Positions 45,491 to 59,000 of a DNA stretch of 64,000 bases are shown here, in pieces; within the stretch, counting starts at the first letter, position 1, and each line of letters opens with the position of its first letter. The position numbers and the translations under genes were made by a program. Source of the DNA: Oscheius onirici (Eukaryota > Nematoda > Chromadorea > Rhabditida > Rhabditidae); NCBI GenBank assembly GCA_932521025.1, contig OW051471.1, forward strand, positions 2,976,001 to 3,040,000, written 5' to 3'. The notes beneath the pieces are model-generated. The model made no database searches and was not told where the DNA came from. It saw only the letters and a list, made by a program, of their open reading frames with translations.

Positions 45491-47079
45491 TCTGAAAGGT
45501 ATTCGTTAGAAAAGCGAGGAAAGAAAAAGAGTGGTTTCAAAATCGGGATATCGATCGTGATCCGAAGCGACCACCACGAGGACAGCACATTGATTATTAG
45601 AGAGAGGGAGGAGTGGGAGAGACGGACTGTGTGCCGGACCTACGAGAATCGATTGTGCTCAAAATAGTGACCAGCTGGGAAGGACGTCGAGAGAGTAAGT
45701 AATAGGGAATGAAGAGATGGGAGAGAGACTCTCGATCGGAACTGAGCAGTAAGTTCTGGTAGGTGAGAGTCCATAATCAAGTCTAGAGTAACAAATAGAA
45801 TCGAAGAGGTTCTGATAGATTTCGAATGTGATTGAGATTTAGTCGGGAAGAGAGACGGGGTTCCCAGGAGACCTACTGGAACTGCAACATACTGAAAGTG
45901 AAAGTTAATAATTGTAGCTTACTGAAAGTGAGACAGACTGTGTGTTTATTTGGAAAACTGCGAAAATCGATTGTGCTAAAAAAAGTCAGATGTAAAGATG
46001 GAAAAGAGATCTGAAATCCCCATACGGGAATAAGATTTAAAGGGAAAGAGAGTCAGGGTCTTTGAAGAACCATCGGCAGTCTTCACACCTACCATCAATC
46101 AAGCTGGCTCGTACTCTACTAGACGCAAAGAAACGTTTCCAAATGGAAGCGTTGGCAAAGAGGTCATGTGTTCTGACGACCCTCTTTGAGCTGTAAGTTC
46201 TTGAAAACAGACTTTTTCGTTTTTGACTAAAGCCAGTAGATTCTATTAGATTACTTGTTGCCCCCTCTGCTATGTCTCTAGAACATAAATTTCAAACCCT
46301 CCTGGAAAAAAATCAAAACCAAATAGACACCTTGGTGTTAACTTACCGATTAAAGTGTTAGAATCATTCCCCGGTCATTTACAATCTCCCTAATTGATCC
46401 GGTAATAATCGAGGTCTGAGACCGGGAAATAACGAGGGACCTCTCCCCTTGACCACTGGAACGCGCCATGAAAACAACTGGAACGATGTTGGAAGGCAGT
46501 GGCCAATTGGCTCACACGAGAAAGAGAGTACATGTCGAATCGCTCGATGCGATCAATATATGCGGGTATGCCCTTTCGGAAAATAGAGAGAAAGAGAGGG
46601 GGCCGCGGCCCGGGAGAGAGACGATCGAAGGAGAACACACGTGGGGAGACTGGGGGCAGAGGACAGACAATAATCAATTGAGAGCCGATAGCACCCACAA
46701 CAACCAAGTGCGAGACGAGACATAGGTAATTGGGCACGAGAGTCAACGATTTTGGCTGGAAGAAGGCTTTTGAAACCGACTTGGTTTTTTCTTCAAATGG
46801 CTTCTACAGAAATGATACTGTGTTTTGATCCGAATTTTAAAATTCAAGCATCTTTTTTCGAGCTGTACAAATTCACTCCATCTTCTTCTGCCAAACTTTG
46901 CACTCGTTCCAAATAATGTGGCTCCATCCTGTCTGGGCGAGACTACTCATTTCTTCTCCCACCAGCTGCAGATAAAAACTTGGGCCAGAACTCTATCATA
47001 GCCTCTCACCGCATGTCCTCCGCAGTTCACGACAGACACCATTGCGCTTTAGATAGTTTAGATTCTGGAGCGTAGCTGT
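45491..47079. other. Intergenic stretch, no gene recognised
   Basis: Purine-rich sequence (AGAGAG, GGAAAG runs) with overlapping short frames near 46390-46750 on both strands. Neither frame shows family resemblance or splice context. Confidence 0.4.
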
Positions 47080-47365
47080 CGATTGTATGGCTAGCTAATG
47101 GTAGAGGATTAATTCAAAACTTTTAGTTTTATTTAAAAGTTACAAAAAACTTTGAGGAGTAATATTTGCCAACTTGTCAATCAGAATGGAAGACTCCTGT
47201 CTTGGGTCTGCTACTACTGATGGATGGCTGCTCGTCTTCAAGTCTCTCTTATCGTCTCCTCTGCTTCTGGGTCGATTCTACCATGTATATGTCTCTTCTC
47301 CAACTTCTCTTCAATTCAATCAGGTGATGTTTCGATTTCCAGTTCTCTGACAGTAGAAATTACCG
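47080..47365 (-). repeat. Dispersed repeat family B, inverted copy 2
   Basis: Reverse complement of 38780-39040 with indels; shared blocks include GACAAGTTGGCAAATATTAC, GAGCAGCCATCCATCAG and AGAATCGACCCAGAA. Confidence 0.75.
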
Positions 47366-47868
47366 AGACACTGAAACTTTGTAGTCTGGTAGAGGGCCGG
47401 CAAAACTACTTTTTTTTCATCTTTTTCTTCTGTGTTCCTTGTCTCCTTTTCTTCAAACAGTGGTCAAACCCGTCGTTTTGTAAATTTGAACGCGCCTTCC
47501 ACCAACCACCTAATTTTATCGTTTTTATCAGTTGTCATCACAAATTCCTATATTTTTTTCATTTTTCTAAAGGGAGTAGTAAAATCTGTTCAAAACTACA
47601 AAAGAAGTAGTCTTATCTCTTCGGTCTAGACAGCTGGTCCTTTTGGCAGCTTCCGGTCTCGTTTCTAATCCGCGCCCCGCAGACACTATTAGACCTTTAG
47701 CTCTCGCTCTCAGCTTGAAATTCCTCAGCTTTTCCTACCACTCTGGTCTCATTTTCGACACTTTTCTCTACTTTTCGTCTAAAATTTTGAGGTGGGAAAC
47801 TTCAGCTTGTTTCTGGTTGAGAGTCACTGAGAATTTTTTTGGATTTGTGGGTTCCGGTCCCTGATCTC

Positions 47869-47981
47869 AAAAAAGGAGCTGAAGAAGTAAAATACGGCAC
47901 AGTTTTGACAGATTTCTGAGAAAACTGCATTCAAGAATCTGTCAAAACTGCGCCGTATTTTACTTCTTCAGCTCCTTTTTT
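47869..47981. repeat. Near-perfect 46-bp inverted repeat (hairpin)
   Basis: Arms 47869-47915 and 47936-47981 start and end with AAAAAAGGAGCTGAAGAAGT and its complement. They pair along about 46 bases with one visible mismatch (GGCACAGTTTT against AAAACTGCGCC). The loop is about 20 bases. No TA duplication or coding content is apparent. Confidence 0.9.
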
Positions 47982-47989
47982 CCTAAACA

Positions 47990-50026
47990 GCCTAAGGTGC
48001 AGAATTTGAAGGCTTCTACAGTCGTTTAAAGTCTGAACCTCATTTCCAAAGAGACCCATCCAAGGATCCAAACTCTTCTCTGTATTCTCCTTACACAATT
48101 TCCGAAGTCCGGTAAAAAGCCAGAAGTTCTCTTCCTCTTCAAAACTGCTCCAACCGTAGTTTCAAGTCGACGAGTCGCTTCTCGTTTTCTTTGTGACTCA
48201 TTTGATCTTCTGATCCTCGTCCCTGACTCACGCTGACTGTTATCTCTACAGCAGCTCTCATTGATTTCACCGTCTTTTATTACGAGTCTCGGTACTAGGA
48301 TCAGCTACTGAGAAAAACTAGTCATTTTAAACATTTGTTGTATGCCCATTTGATACTCAACCAGGCCAATTCCCATTTGCAAGCCAAATTGTAGGCTATC
48401 CGACTGAGTATTCGATCTGTTCACGTTATTCGCGTCTCGCAACGAACGATGTAATTGCTGAACAGACTAAGTTTCTTTTACGACTTTACGAACAGTGTCT
48501 TCTAGCCAGATAGTTCCAATAGACTCACGCCAACTCGTCGATATCGTTTCCGGAACCGCAAAGACAAACAAAGAGTGCGAAATGTGACGCAGTTTTGCTA
48601 GACCGTTGAATCTCACTTTCTTTAACATCCAGCTTTTGCGATTTTCTTGTTTGCTATCGGTCAAAGGGAAAATGGTAACCATCGGAAGGCGGAGAAAATC
48701 AGTTGAAAACCTTTACTGAAACTTTGGACGATTACGAAACTTTCGGACGGAAACAGTTCGAGATTTTTTGACCTTCCGACCTTTGACCATCTGACTCACT
48801 ATTTGACTGTTATCTCTTCGATCGGACCTTTGTTCCAGCCGTCATATTTCTAAATCAGATGAGTGCTCGTGTAAACAGACTGTCTTCATAAGAGGCTGTA
48901 AATCTTTCTGAGTTTTCGTTTTTTTTTTTTCGGCTCTTTCAACCCCTAATCAGCTTACAGTAGTCTTTGAGATAAACTAGTTTGAGAGAAACGGAGAGCC
49001 TCTCCCAAATCTATTCACAGTTTATATTGTTGATACCGTGTAAGATCGGCCTCGATCGCCTACCGCCCACATGCCAGCTCATTTCATTTGCTACAAGAGA
49101 TCGATGATAATGTTCTCCTTCAAACTAAATCCGTTCCTTCTTTCACATTTGTGGGACATTAGGACAAGGAAGCAGCCATATTGAAAAGCACTGTACAATT
49201 TTTCACAACTGATATGGCCACTGTTTTTTGTTGCTCACCTAATAGTTTCCCCTTCCTGTAATCTCCCAAACGTAATTCGCAATTTCCGGTCAAGATCTAT
49301 TGTAAAACGGAATCGTAATCTTCCCACTCTCTTTTAGATACCCACAGTTTGTCTCCTTTTTCCTAAGCCAAGCCTTTGACCTTAGACGTTGCTGTAAAGC
49401 AACTCATCTCTTTGACTCTCAACCCTTCCGGCCTCTTTTGTATCAAACGTCTTTTCGCCCTGAAATTGCCAGATATTGTGCAACTTTGCGCTATCAGCAT
49501 TCTCGAGAAGGTAAATATAGATCCTCCTTAATCTCATTCAGCCGCTTTTCACACCTCTCGCCCGGTTGGTTCCTTTTCCGAGTATAATATTTTACTACTG
49601 TGATACGAACACTACAAATAGAGTATCGACGATTTTGCATCCCGGGTTTTGATCATCATCTTATCATTTAATAGCAAACTAGGTATGGCTATTTTGGTAG
49701 ACAGTCACAGATAGGCACTATAGACTTTGAAGGATTCAAGTTTTTTTCTGAAGTTTTCTCAGTGATTCTTTTCCATTTCTCACGTCCTTTTACTTCCTCT
49801 CAGTATGTTTAACAACTTCGAAAGACTGCGTCTTCCTGGAACAGAAGGTATTCCCGCCAAAAATCTGACGTGATGATCTCTTCCCCAAATCAGTGTAATG
49901 TACCACATTTGCCCTTCTCTCACTGTCCAATTTGTTCACGTCTTTCTCTCTCTTTTTCACACTTTCTCAATCTCTCAAAAAAAGCAGCTTTTTCAGGTGG
50001 GTAGGACCTCGATTTGCTAGTGCCGC
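47990..50026. other. Region upstream of the P5B ATPase
   Basis: No gene recognised. A CTTTTTCAG acceptor ends at 49996, 30 bases before the ATPase start codon, a likely trans-splice site or the end of a 5'-leader intron. A GATACTCAACC/GACTGAGTATTC pair lies near 48350-48415. The frame at 48467-48682 (-) is unsupported. Confidence 0.45.
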
Positions 50027-53000
50027 ATGAAGGAGAGCGGTGGCCCAGCGTGCCACCAGCAAACCCTGACCTCTGGAGATGACCGTCTCACTCTTTACGG
50101 ATACCGGTACAATCGCTTTAAAACGGTCCGTTCTTTCTCTTTCAAAATCAGAGGAGAACTTCAGGTTTTATTCTATTTGTTAACGTTTCTGACTCTTGGT
50201 CTCTTTCGACTGATTCTACACTGGAAACTATCCTGGTATCTGAGGTTCCGAGCCGTTAAGTGCAGTCTCGATGTGGCTGATCTCGTCCTTATTATGTGAG
50301 TTCTTACAAGCTTACTTTGAATGTTTTTGAGATTCGGGGAAACATGAACAAGAGAGAATAGAGTAACAGGCAGATGAAAACCGAGACTTTGGCCAGCGAC
50401 AAAATGACATTCCGGTGCTAATCTGAAGTCTTGTGCATGGTGTTAGTGGCTGACTCTGTGACTTTGTGCCAATTTATTTGTCCGGGGCCATGAGAGTCAG
50501 AAGTTGTCAGGATTAGATAGCAAGTCAATTTCGAACAGAAATTAGAACAATTTCCGGTTTAATGTTGTGACACAAGGGCAAGGCGACCAGTTGAAAATAC
50601 GAAATGACAGCTGACTGGGACACGATTATAGGGACAACCTGAATGGACAGGATAAGAGAGATAGCGGCAGCCAGAGACAATGGAAGAAACATTGGAACGG
50701 AACAAAAACCGGGAGACCGACTAGTATCGGGACAATCATGGGCCAAAGAAGCTTTTAAGAAAATTGTTCCTTTGCTTAGAACTATAAGATTTCTACAGAT
50801 TCAAAAAAGTCTACACAAGAGTATAACTCAACTCTTTTCAGCGACGACCACCACACCTGGACCATCGTTCCGGTCACGATCACTCGCCGTTCGATCAACT
50901 ACCCCCTTCTGCTCCCGAAAGACAATGGCGGAATGCGTGAAGTCGAGTCCTACCGCTGGATCCTCTTCCGCAAGCTGACGTACGTCTGGATTGAAGAAAA
51001 GGAAGGAGCCGGCTACTGGATCAGTCCGAGCGAGATCGACAGTCAGATTCCGCTCTCTGTTTTTCATCACTTTTACAATTCTACGGGTTTCGACGATACT
51101 CAGGTCCTTCAACGGAGAAGCACTTACGGGACTAATGAGATTGTGGTCGAACTCCGATCACTGATCAATATCTTCATCTACGAGGTCATTACGCCATTCT
51201 ACATCTTTCAAGTCTTCAGGTAAGAATATCTGAGAGAGATAGTCACGAGGGAAGAGGAATAGTCTGGAGAGAAGACAGTCAGAGATACCAAGAGTCAAGC
51301 GACAGGAGAGTTTGAAAAGAAACAGTAGAGGAGCAGCGGTAGAGAGTTGGTTGTACAAGAGACACAGCAGCCAAGAGTCAGGACATAAACAGTAGTCACG
51401 AGTCAAGGTTAGAACAGAACAGCAGTCAAAAGTCAGGGGAATACAGTAACCAAATCTGGAGAAACGGTATTCAGGAGAATAGGAAAGTGAAGAGAATGAT
51501 GGTAGCAACGAGGTCGTCAGGGCAGCCAGGAGAGTGTCTGAATACCCAGGAGAAAGACAGTAGTCAAGAGGCAAAAGATAAAATAAACTGTAGAAGAAGA
51601 ATAGTCAAGAGTCTCCCTAGCATAGAAAACTGTAAAGATATTTTTTCAGTGTGACTGTCTGGTACAACGATGAGTACAGTCTGTACGCGAGTGTCATCGT
51701 CTTCATGAGTCTGTCCGGTGTCATCATGGAAGTCTACAACACTAGGAAACAGGAACAAAAGTCGGTTTCTTTACTCATACTCTCCCAATTTCAAATTTTC
51801 AGGCTCAGAGCCATGGTCCACTCTGCGGACAAAGTCGAAGTCAAAAGAAACGCAAAGCTACTGGAAATAGATTCTTCACAGGTACAGTAACCCATCCATT
51901 TTAAAATCTGAGTCTGATTGTGAGTGTCTGTCAGAAGCTTTTATTTAGTCAAATAAGTTTTTAACAATCCTTGTTTTTAGAAAACAGTCAAGTTCAGATC
52001 GTTCCCGGTGACATTCTACTGATCCCTCCGACAGGCTGTATTCTCCAATGCGACGCAATTCTAATGACGGGAACTGTCATTGTCAATGAGTCAATGCTGA
52101 CAGGCGAATCGGTCCCAGTCACCAAAGTCCCACTACTGGATGATGGCGGAAAATTTCATATCGAGAGGCATTCAAAGCATGTTCTCTTTGGAGGGACGAG
52201 TGTTCTGCAGACGAGATACTATCATGGGGAGAAAGTTCAGGTAAGCGAGAGTATCTTGAATCAGTGAGTAACTGTTGATAGACATGTTTCCCAAAAGATT
52301 CTGTTGGTCTCTGGTCCAGAAGAAAACAGTGAAGAGCTAGTGAGACAGAGTGAGAGACAGATACTTTTCAATATTGACCAATAGGTAACCGAAGAACTTC
52401 TGAAGAGTGAGAAAGACAGTTCAGTGGTGACTACTACTGACTCCTTTGGGAGAAAAGAAATCAGCAGATAACTGATAGTTTGGAAAAGAACTAGTGGCAT
52501 TGACAATACGCTTCCAAACGAACCAGGGGATAACTAGAGATAATCATTCTACTGAACGACAATGTGAAAGAGTCTTTTTCGAAATCACCTTGTAGAACTA
52601 CTGAAGGTGGGGGTCTGTTTTCAAAGGGAATCAATGAGTCTGTAGAGCATAGGAGAAAGTTTATTTTCAAAAAGAAACACTTCTGCTTGCAAGGTCTTCT
52701 ACAGTGTCCTCATCCGGATCTATGTCCTGCCTGACCTCCGCGTCTTTGAGGACACTGAAATGAGGTTAATTTAAATGTTTGTTCACTTTTGTAATGCACG
52801 AAATGCAATATACTACAAAATTGGGGTGTTCTCCAAAATAATTTTTACGGTATGATATGCACTACAAAATTGTCACACTCACAATCAGACCGGGTCGGGA
52901 AGCCTTACTCGGCAGACCCGGTCTGTCGGTTTTTCTTACTCAGCATCCTACCTGACAGTATTCAGCATCCTGGCCCGGTCTGCCGGCTCTGCCTTCCTCT

Positions 53001-56000
53001 CCCATAGGTCCGTCTCCTCCAAGAGGACCAGCCATTCCCATGATTCCCATAGGACCGGGAATTCCGGCCGGTCCTGTTGGTCCGTTGTGACCGTTGTCTC
53101 CGACAGGACCCATGTCTCCCGGTTCGCCTCGTTGTCCTTTGGGTCCGGGTCGACCAATCGGCTTCCTGCCATCCAGACCCTTCTCTCCAGTATTTCCTGG
53201 AGGACCGCCTTTTCCAGGGCTTCCGACCGCTCCAATGTCTCCCGGATGGCCAGGGTGTCCGTCTTTCCCGGGCTGGCCTAGCTGTCCATCTGATCCCTTC
53301 ATTCCCCTCGATCCGGGTCGACCCATCGGACCTGGAGCTCCCACAGGTCCGGGAGCACAGTAGTAACAGGTTCCGAGAGCCTGGGATTCGGGAGTCACGT
53401 CGTGAGCATCGTGACCGGACTTTCCGTCCAAACCAGGGAGGCCATTAGGACCGGGGATACCGGGCATTCCTGAACAAGTACATTCATCTTTTTCGAATAG
53501 TTCGTACCTTTCTGACCGGGTGGTCCGGGACGACACTTGCTCTTACTGGAACATTGACAGTTTGGATTGGTCGGGCCTTCTCCAGACGGTGGGAGGGGAG
53601 TGAACTCGTGGGCTGGGGCACTGAAAGAGGTTTTCAAAAAGACGGTAATTTAATAGCTTTTCGTTACGAGACCCAAAATAAACATTGAATAGTCAGTCAA
53701 AAAACTGAGATTTCAATTTGGTTGAGTACCCAGTTGGGTTAATGGGTCTCGAAGCGAAAACCTATTGGGTTATGGTATCTTTTGAACAAGAAAGTACCTT
53801 GGGAAATGAGTATCGCCCTGTGGCCCTCTGTTTTCATGAGGTTGGTTTCCATGAGGAACCTGAGGAGCTTGAGGAGTCTCATAATAAGAGTTTCTTGTCT
53901 GACGGGTCATTCTCATGGCCGACATCTGCATCAAATCTTTCCACATTTCGTCCGTGGAGCTCTTGAACTCTTCCATTACCGCATCTAGTTCGTTCCAGAA
54001 GGTCTGGACGTCACTCTGGATGTTGCAGATGACAAAAAAGCAGGCCAAGAGAGTCAGACCGGAGAGAAGACTGGCCAGAAAGGTAGCCACGTGAACTTGC
54101 ATCTAGAAATTGAGTTTTACTGTGAACGAGAGGAAAGAAAAAGTTGAAAGTTGTCGAGTTTTATCCGTCTTTTATATATAGCTACACTGACCCATTTATC
54201 AGTTGTCACCGAAGGAGATCTGGTTTCGAACCGGTAATAGAGTCAGTTGTTTTCGAGTAATGAAAAGATGCGGGAGGGAGAAAGTTCTGGGACTGGACAC
54301 TAAGGGGAAATTGAAATGTTTTGGTTTCAGAAATAGCGTCTGTCAAAGTTTTTGAACTACCGAAGAGGAATCTCGGTGGCGCAGCCCATTTAAGAGAACC
54401 AAAGGAATTGAAAGTTTCCAACTGTAAATCGAAAGTCGTTCCCCTTTGTGGCTTCAACCAGCTGTCAACTTAGCCTCATTGTTAGAAGATATTTTCAAGT
54501 TTCAATAAAGTAAAGGCGTTCCCAGAAAAGTCGAGGCAGCTTCGGAACGTTAACGCATACCGGAACCTGGCCACTCAGGAAGCACCCGCAGCCCATGAGT
54601 CTCTTCAGAACTAAGGCTTGAGTCGGGAAGAAACTTTACTTTACTTCAATACTCCCCAGGCTCTCCAGTAGAAGAGTATTGTTATCTTGAGGCGGAGTTT
54701 TTAAAAACCATTGATACTTTTTGGACAATGCTAAAGATGCTTGCGCCGTAGGAGTACCAGTGCTTGACTTTTGTTTGGTTCAACTACCGGACATCAGATG
54801 ATTCTTCTACCTGTATGACTGTCCATAATCTGATTATCTTACAGGGCATCCAGTTTTAAGTTACGAGAGGTTTCAATCCATGTTCCTGACCCAATTCCCA
54901 AAATATCCAGTCCTGTTAGAAAGTGCACAGAGTAATAGATTTCTTCTTCGACAGACCGGCTTGTAAACTCCAGAAATGTCAGAGACAAAACAGAAGCTTG
55001 ACTAAACGACCAAATTTCCAGGCCATCGTCCTCCGAATTGCCTACTCGACACTGAAAGGATCTCTCGTCCGTTCTATCATGTACCCCAAGCCGGTCGACT
55101 TCAGCTTCACGAAAGATCTTCTCAAGGTATTTCGCTTCCTTTACTCTTAACCCCATTTCAGTTTGTGATGTTCCTAGGCGTCATCTCAGGCTTCGGCTTC
55201 ATCTACACCATCGTGATGATGGCTATTCACGGAGCTGTGCTTGCTCGGATCATTGTCAGGGCTCTAGATATCATTACGATCACAGTTCCGCCAGCTCTTC
55301 CAGCAGCCATGTCCATTGGAATGGTGGCTGCCAGGATGAGACTGAAATCCAAGCAGATCTTTGCAATTTCTCCTTCTGTCATCAACACTTGCGGAGGAAT
55401 CAATGTCGTCTGCTTTGACAAAACCGGGACACTGACAGAAGATGGACTGGATTTCCACATTATGAGAGCTGTGACGGATCCGGGAGAGACTGGAGCTCAA
55501 TTTTGTGACGAAGCTACTGAAATGGTCAGAGAGGAACTTCCCAAAGACGGAGAGCTTGTGACGGCTATGGCCATCTGCCACGGATTGACGAGGATTCAAG
55601 GAAAACTGATGGGAGATCCGCTGGATCTGATCCTGTTCCAGAAGACTGGCTGGTTGATAAGAGAGAATGAGAGCGAGGAGGATAGTCAGGAAAAGGAGAC
55701 GGCCAACTTTGATAGGGCTCAGCCAACAGTTATTGCTCCGCCTCCAAAGGATGGACAGGAATGTGAAGAAGACTATCCAGTCATCAGACAGTTTCCGTTC
55801 AGGTACTCTCACTGTAGAACTTAAAAATCCCTCTTTCAGTTCGACTCTCCAGCGAATGTCCGTCATTGTATCAGACAGAGAGGACAGGAAGTTTCTCTAT
55901 TGCAAAGGAAGCCCAGAAGTCATTCTGAGTCTCTGTAACAAGAAAACAGTCCCGGTAGACTATATGGAAAAGGTCAACGACTATGCGGAGCACGGATACA

Positions 56001-59000
56001 GACTCATTGCCGTCGCCATGGTTGAACTCGACATGGCCTACCATAAGATTCACAGAATTACGAGAGAGGTAGCCGAGAGCAATCTGAATCTTTTGGGACT
56101 GGTGGCTATGGAGAACCGCGTCAAGGAAGAGACCTATGATGCCATTCCTCAGCTTCTGAGGTGAGAGTTTCTGCCAGTGGTTCCAGGGTCGAATCCAGCA
56201 GACGGTAACACTTTTTATTCTAAACGTCTCCTGGGGTTTTGGATCACGCCGAGCAAGATCCTGCTGTCTGTTTTTCTTTAAAACGCTTCCTTTTCCATCT
56301 ATGAGTGTTGGAGATTCCAAAAGTAGTCGGTATTCATTACTTTGGTCGGCGTTGAATAGGTCAGTAAAAGACAAATAAAAGGTTTACAGAGCCAACATCC
56401 GATGCGTCATGGTGACCGGTGACAACGTCCTGACAGCGCTCAGTGTGGCTCGAGAGTCTGGAATCATCCGTCCGGAGAAGAAGACCTATCTTCTGGAACA
56501 CAGTCTGACCGAGAAGGACAACCAAGGAAGGACTAGACTCATTCTCAAGCAGTCTGTCTCGGCCTCTCCGGATCTGAACGAGGACCAGCCGTCAGAAGAG
56601 GATCCGATTGAAGTCCAGGAGACTAACATGCTGATCCAGAGCTCCTATCAGATCTGCATTAGTGGTGAGTCAGGGAAATGAGAGTCAGAGAACAACAGTC
56701 AGAGTAATCTTGGGAGAAGAGACGGGAGCTTTACAAGACGAATGAACTGTCCACCGTTCCTTGACTCTCAAACAATCTTTTCTCTCGTAGTCTGACCTCA
56801 GAAAAATGTACTGACAGTAAGTATAGGTCGAGAAAAGTATGGTAAGCAGGGGTAATTCGGCCTCGGGTAGACATACAATTTTGAAAAAAAGAACACTAGA
56901 TTTGGGTGTCTTCCCAAAGAGTAAGGGGCCGGTCTAACACCATTAAAAAGGCTAGTGAACAGGTCACAGAGTTTGAGTCGAGAAAAACAGTTCTTGTTAT
57001 AAAGACTCTGAGCCTGCCGGCGTCGTAGCGTCACAGTTTTCTACCGGCTCTATACCTATTTCTCAAGCTTCCTACTTGGCGAAAGTCTGTAAAAACTCCA
57101 AGTTAGAAAGAAAAAAAGTAACTTGCTATCTAATCCTGACCATTTCTAACGTGCCACGATGAATCTCGTGGTCATGGACAAACACACAGAGTCAGCCATA
57201 GACACCACAGATTTTTTATAGTTTAGGTGAGTGTGAGTCGCGAGCTCTGCCTGACTTTCATTGGTTTTTCTATTAATCATGCTCGCAATCGTCCCTTGTC
57301 CTAGTCTTGAGTCGAGTGAGCATGCTCTGAACAGTCTAATTGAAAAACTGTTCCCAGAACATCCTACTTTCCAGGCTCAACCTTTGCTGTCATCACTCAC
57401 GAGTACGAGGAGATTCTAGACCAGCTGGTCTCAGTCTGTGACGTCTTCGCCCGAATGGCTCCTGATCAGAAACAGCAGCTTGTCAACCACCTTCAGGAGG
57501 TCGGCTACACGGTTGCCATGTGCGGAGATGGAGCCAATGACTGTGCTGCTCTCAAGGCAGCTCACGCTGGAATTTCGCTGTCTGATTCTGAGGCTTCTAT
57601 CGCTGCTCCCTTCACTTCAAAAGTAAAAACATAAACCCGTCTGATTCCTGACTCTTCAGATCAACAACATCAGTTGCGTTCCGATAATCATCAGTGAGGG
57701 TCGCTGTGCTCTCGTGACCTCTTTCGGAATGTTCAAATATATGGCCGGCTACTCTCTAAACCAGTTCATGACCTGTATCCTGCTGTATTCCATCTCGAAC
57801 ATTCTGACCGACGGCATGGTAAGAGTCTAGTCCTCTTTTCTACTCCCTCTTCCAGTTCATCTACATCGACCTGGTTCTCATCTCCTCGTTTGGTTTCGTC
57901 TTCGGATGCGCTCGCGCCCATCCCCATTTGAGCAAGATTCCTCCGCCTACCAGACTACTCTCTTTGGGAAGTATGTTAGGAGTACTGGGACAGTTGATGA
58001 TTAACGGATTCTTCCAGGTAAGAGACTAGTTCAGAACAGTATCCACCTATTGACTTCTGATTGAGAGGGGAGCTGTTTAAAAACTTGAACTCCAATGAGA
58101 TCAAGAACAGTGGCCAGTTTATTACTTGAAAGGTTTTTTGGCCAAAATTGAGCTATTTGAGAGGTTGAGAGTTACAGCAGTATTACTGGTTGATAGTCGG
58201 GATAGAAGAGTAGAGAAATGAACCGTGTACTCGACTTTGTCTCATACTCAATAAAGTCATGCTATTCCTAGGCTGCGTGTTTGTCCGAACAATGCAGTAG
58301 TTACTCTTACTCTTTTCTATGACTTAACCATTCAGTTTCACGGGCTAAAATAACTGTAATCACTGGTCACAAAAGTACTCACTCGATGCAATCTTATTGG
58401 AGTTCTTAACCTCATATTTATAATCTCCACGGGTGATCGGTTTTGAGAGAAGGTTTATTCTTGAACGTGTCTCGCACTTCAAAGTTTACCGTCTCGTTCT
58501 CTTACTGTTACTCCCTTCTTTTAATGGTTTGAGACAACAGTTTCTGAGAACTTTATCACGTGCAAGACACTAACACGTAAATAACTCAATGGAATTCTCC
58601 TCTCGTCTCAGAACCAACTACAACCCAATTTTCTTCCAGGGCATCGTCTTTTTCTGGATCACACTCCAGCCTTGGTTCTATCCATATCAACCTCCGGTCG
58701 ACGATGAACACGAGGACAAGAGGAGTCTTCAGGTTAGAGACTCTCCGATTCAGAACAAAATAAAGTTTTAGGGAACAGCCATTTTCTATGTCTCCGTCTT
58801 CCAGTATATCACTCTGGCCATCGTCTACTCCAAAGGCCCACCGTACAGATGCTCCATCTGGGAGAACAAGCCCTTCCTGATCGTGACTGTCCTGACCACT
58901 CTGGTAATTATATAGACTCTCGGTGGATAAACGCACATTAAGACCTCTATTTTTATCCTCGTCTCTCCAAACGCCGTCGTCTGCTGGGCCCTGGATATTG

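Noticed and set aside
46390-46746. 118-codon minus-strand frame
   Set aside because: No family resemblance, no splice context, and purine-rich low-complexity sequence.
48467-48682. 71-codon minus-strand frame
   Set aside because: Isolated, no supporting signals or recognisable motif.
53077-53448. Plus-strand Pro/Gly-rich open frames
   Set aside because: Antisense reading of collagen Gly-X-Y codons.
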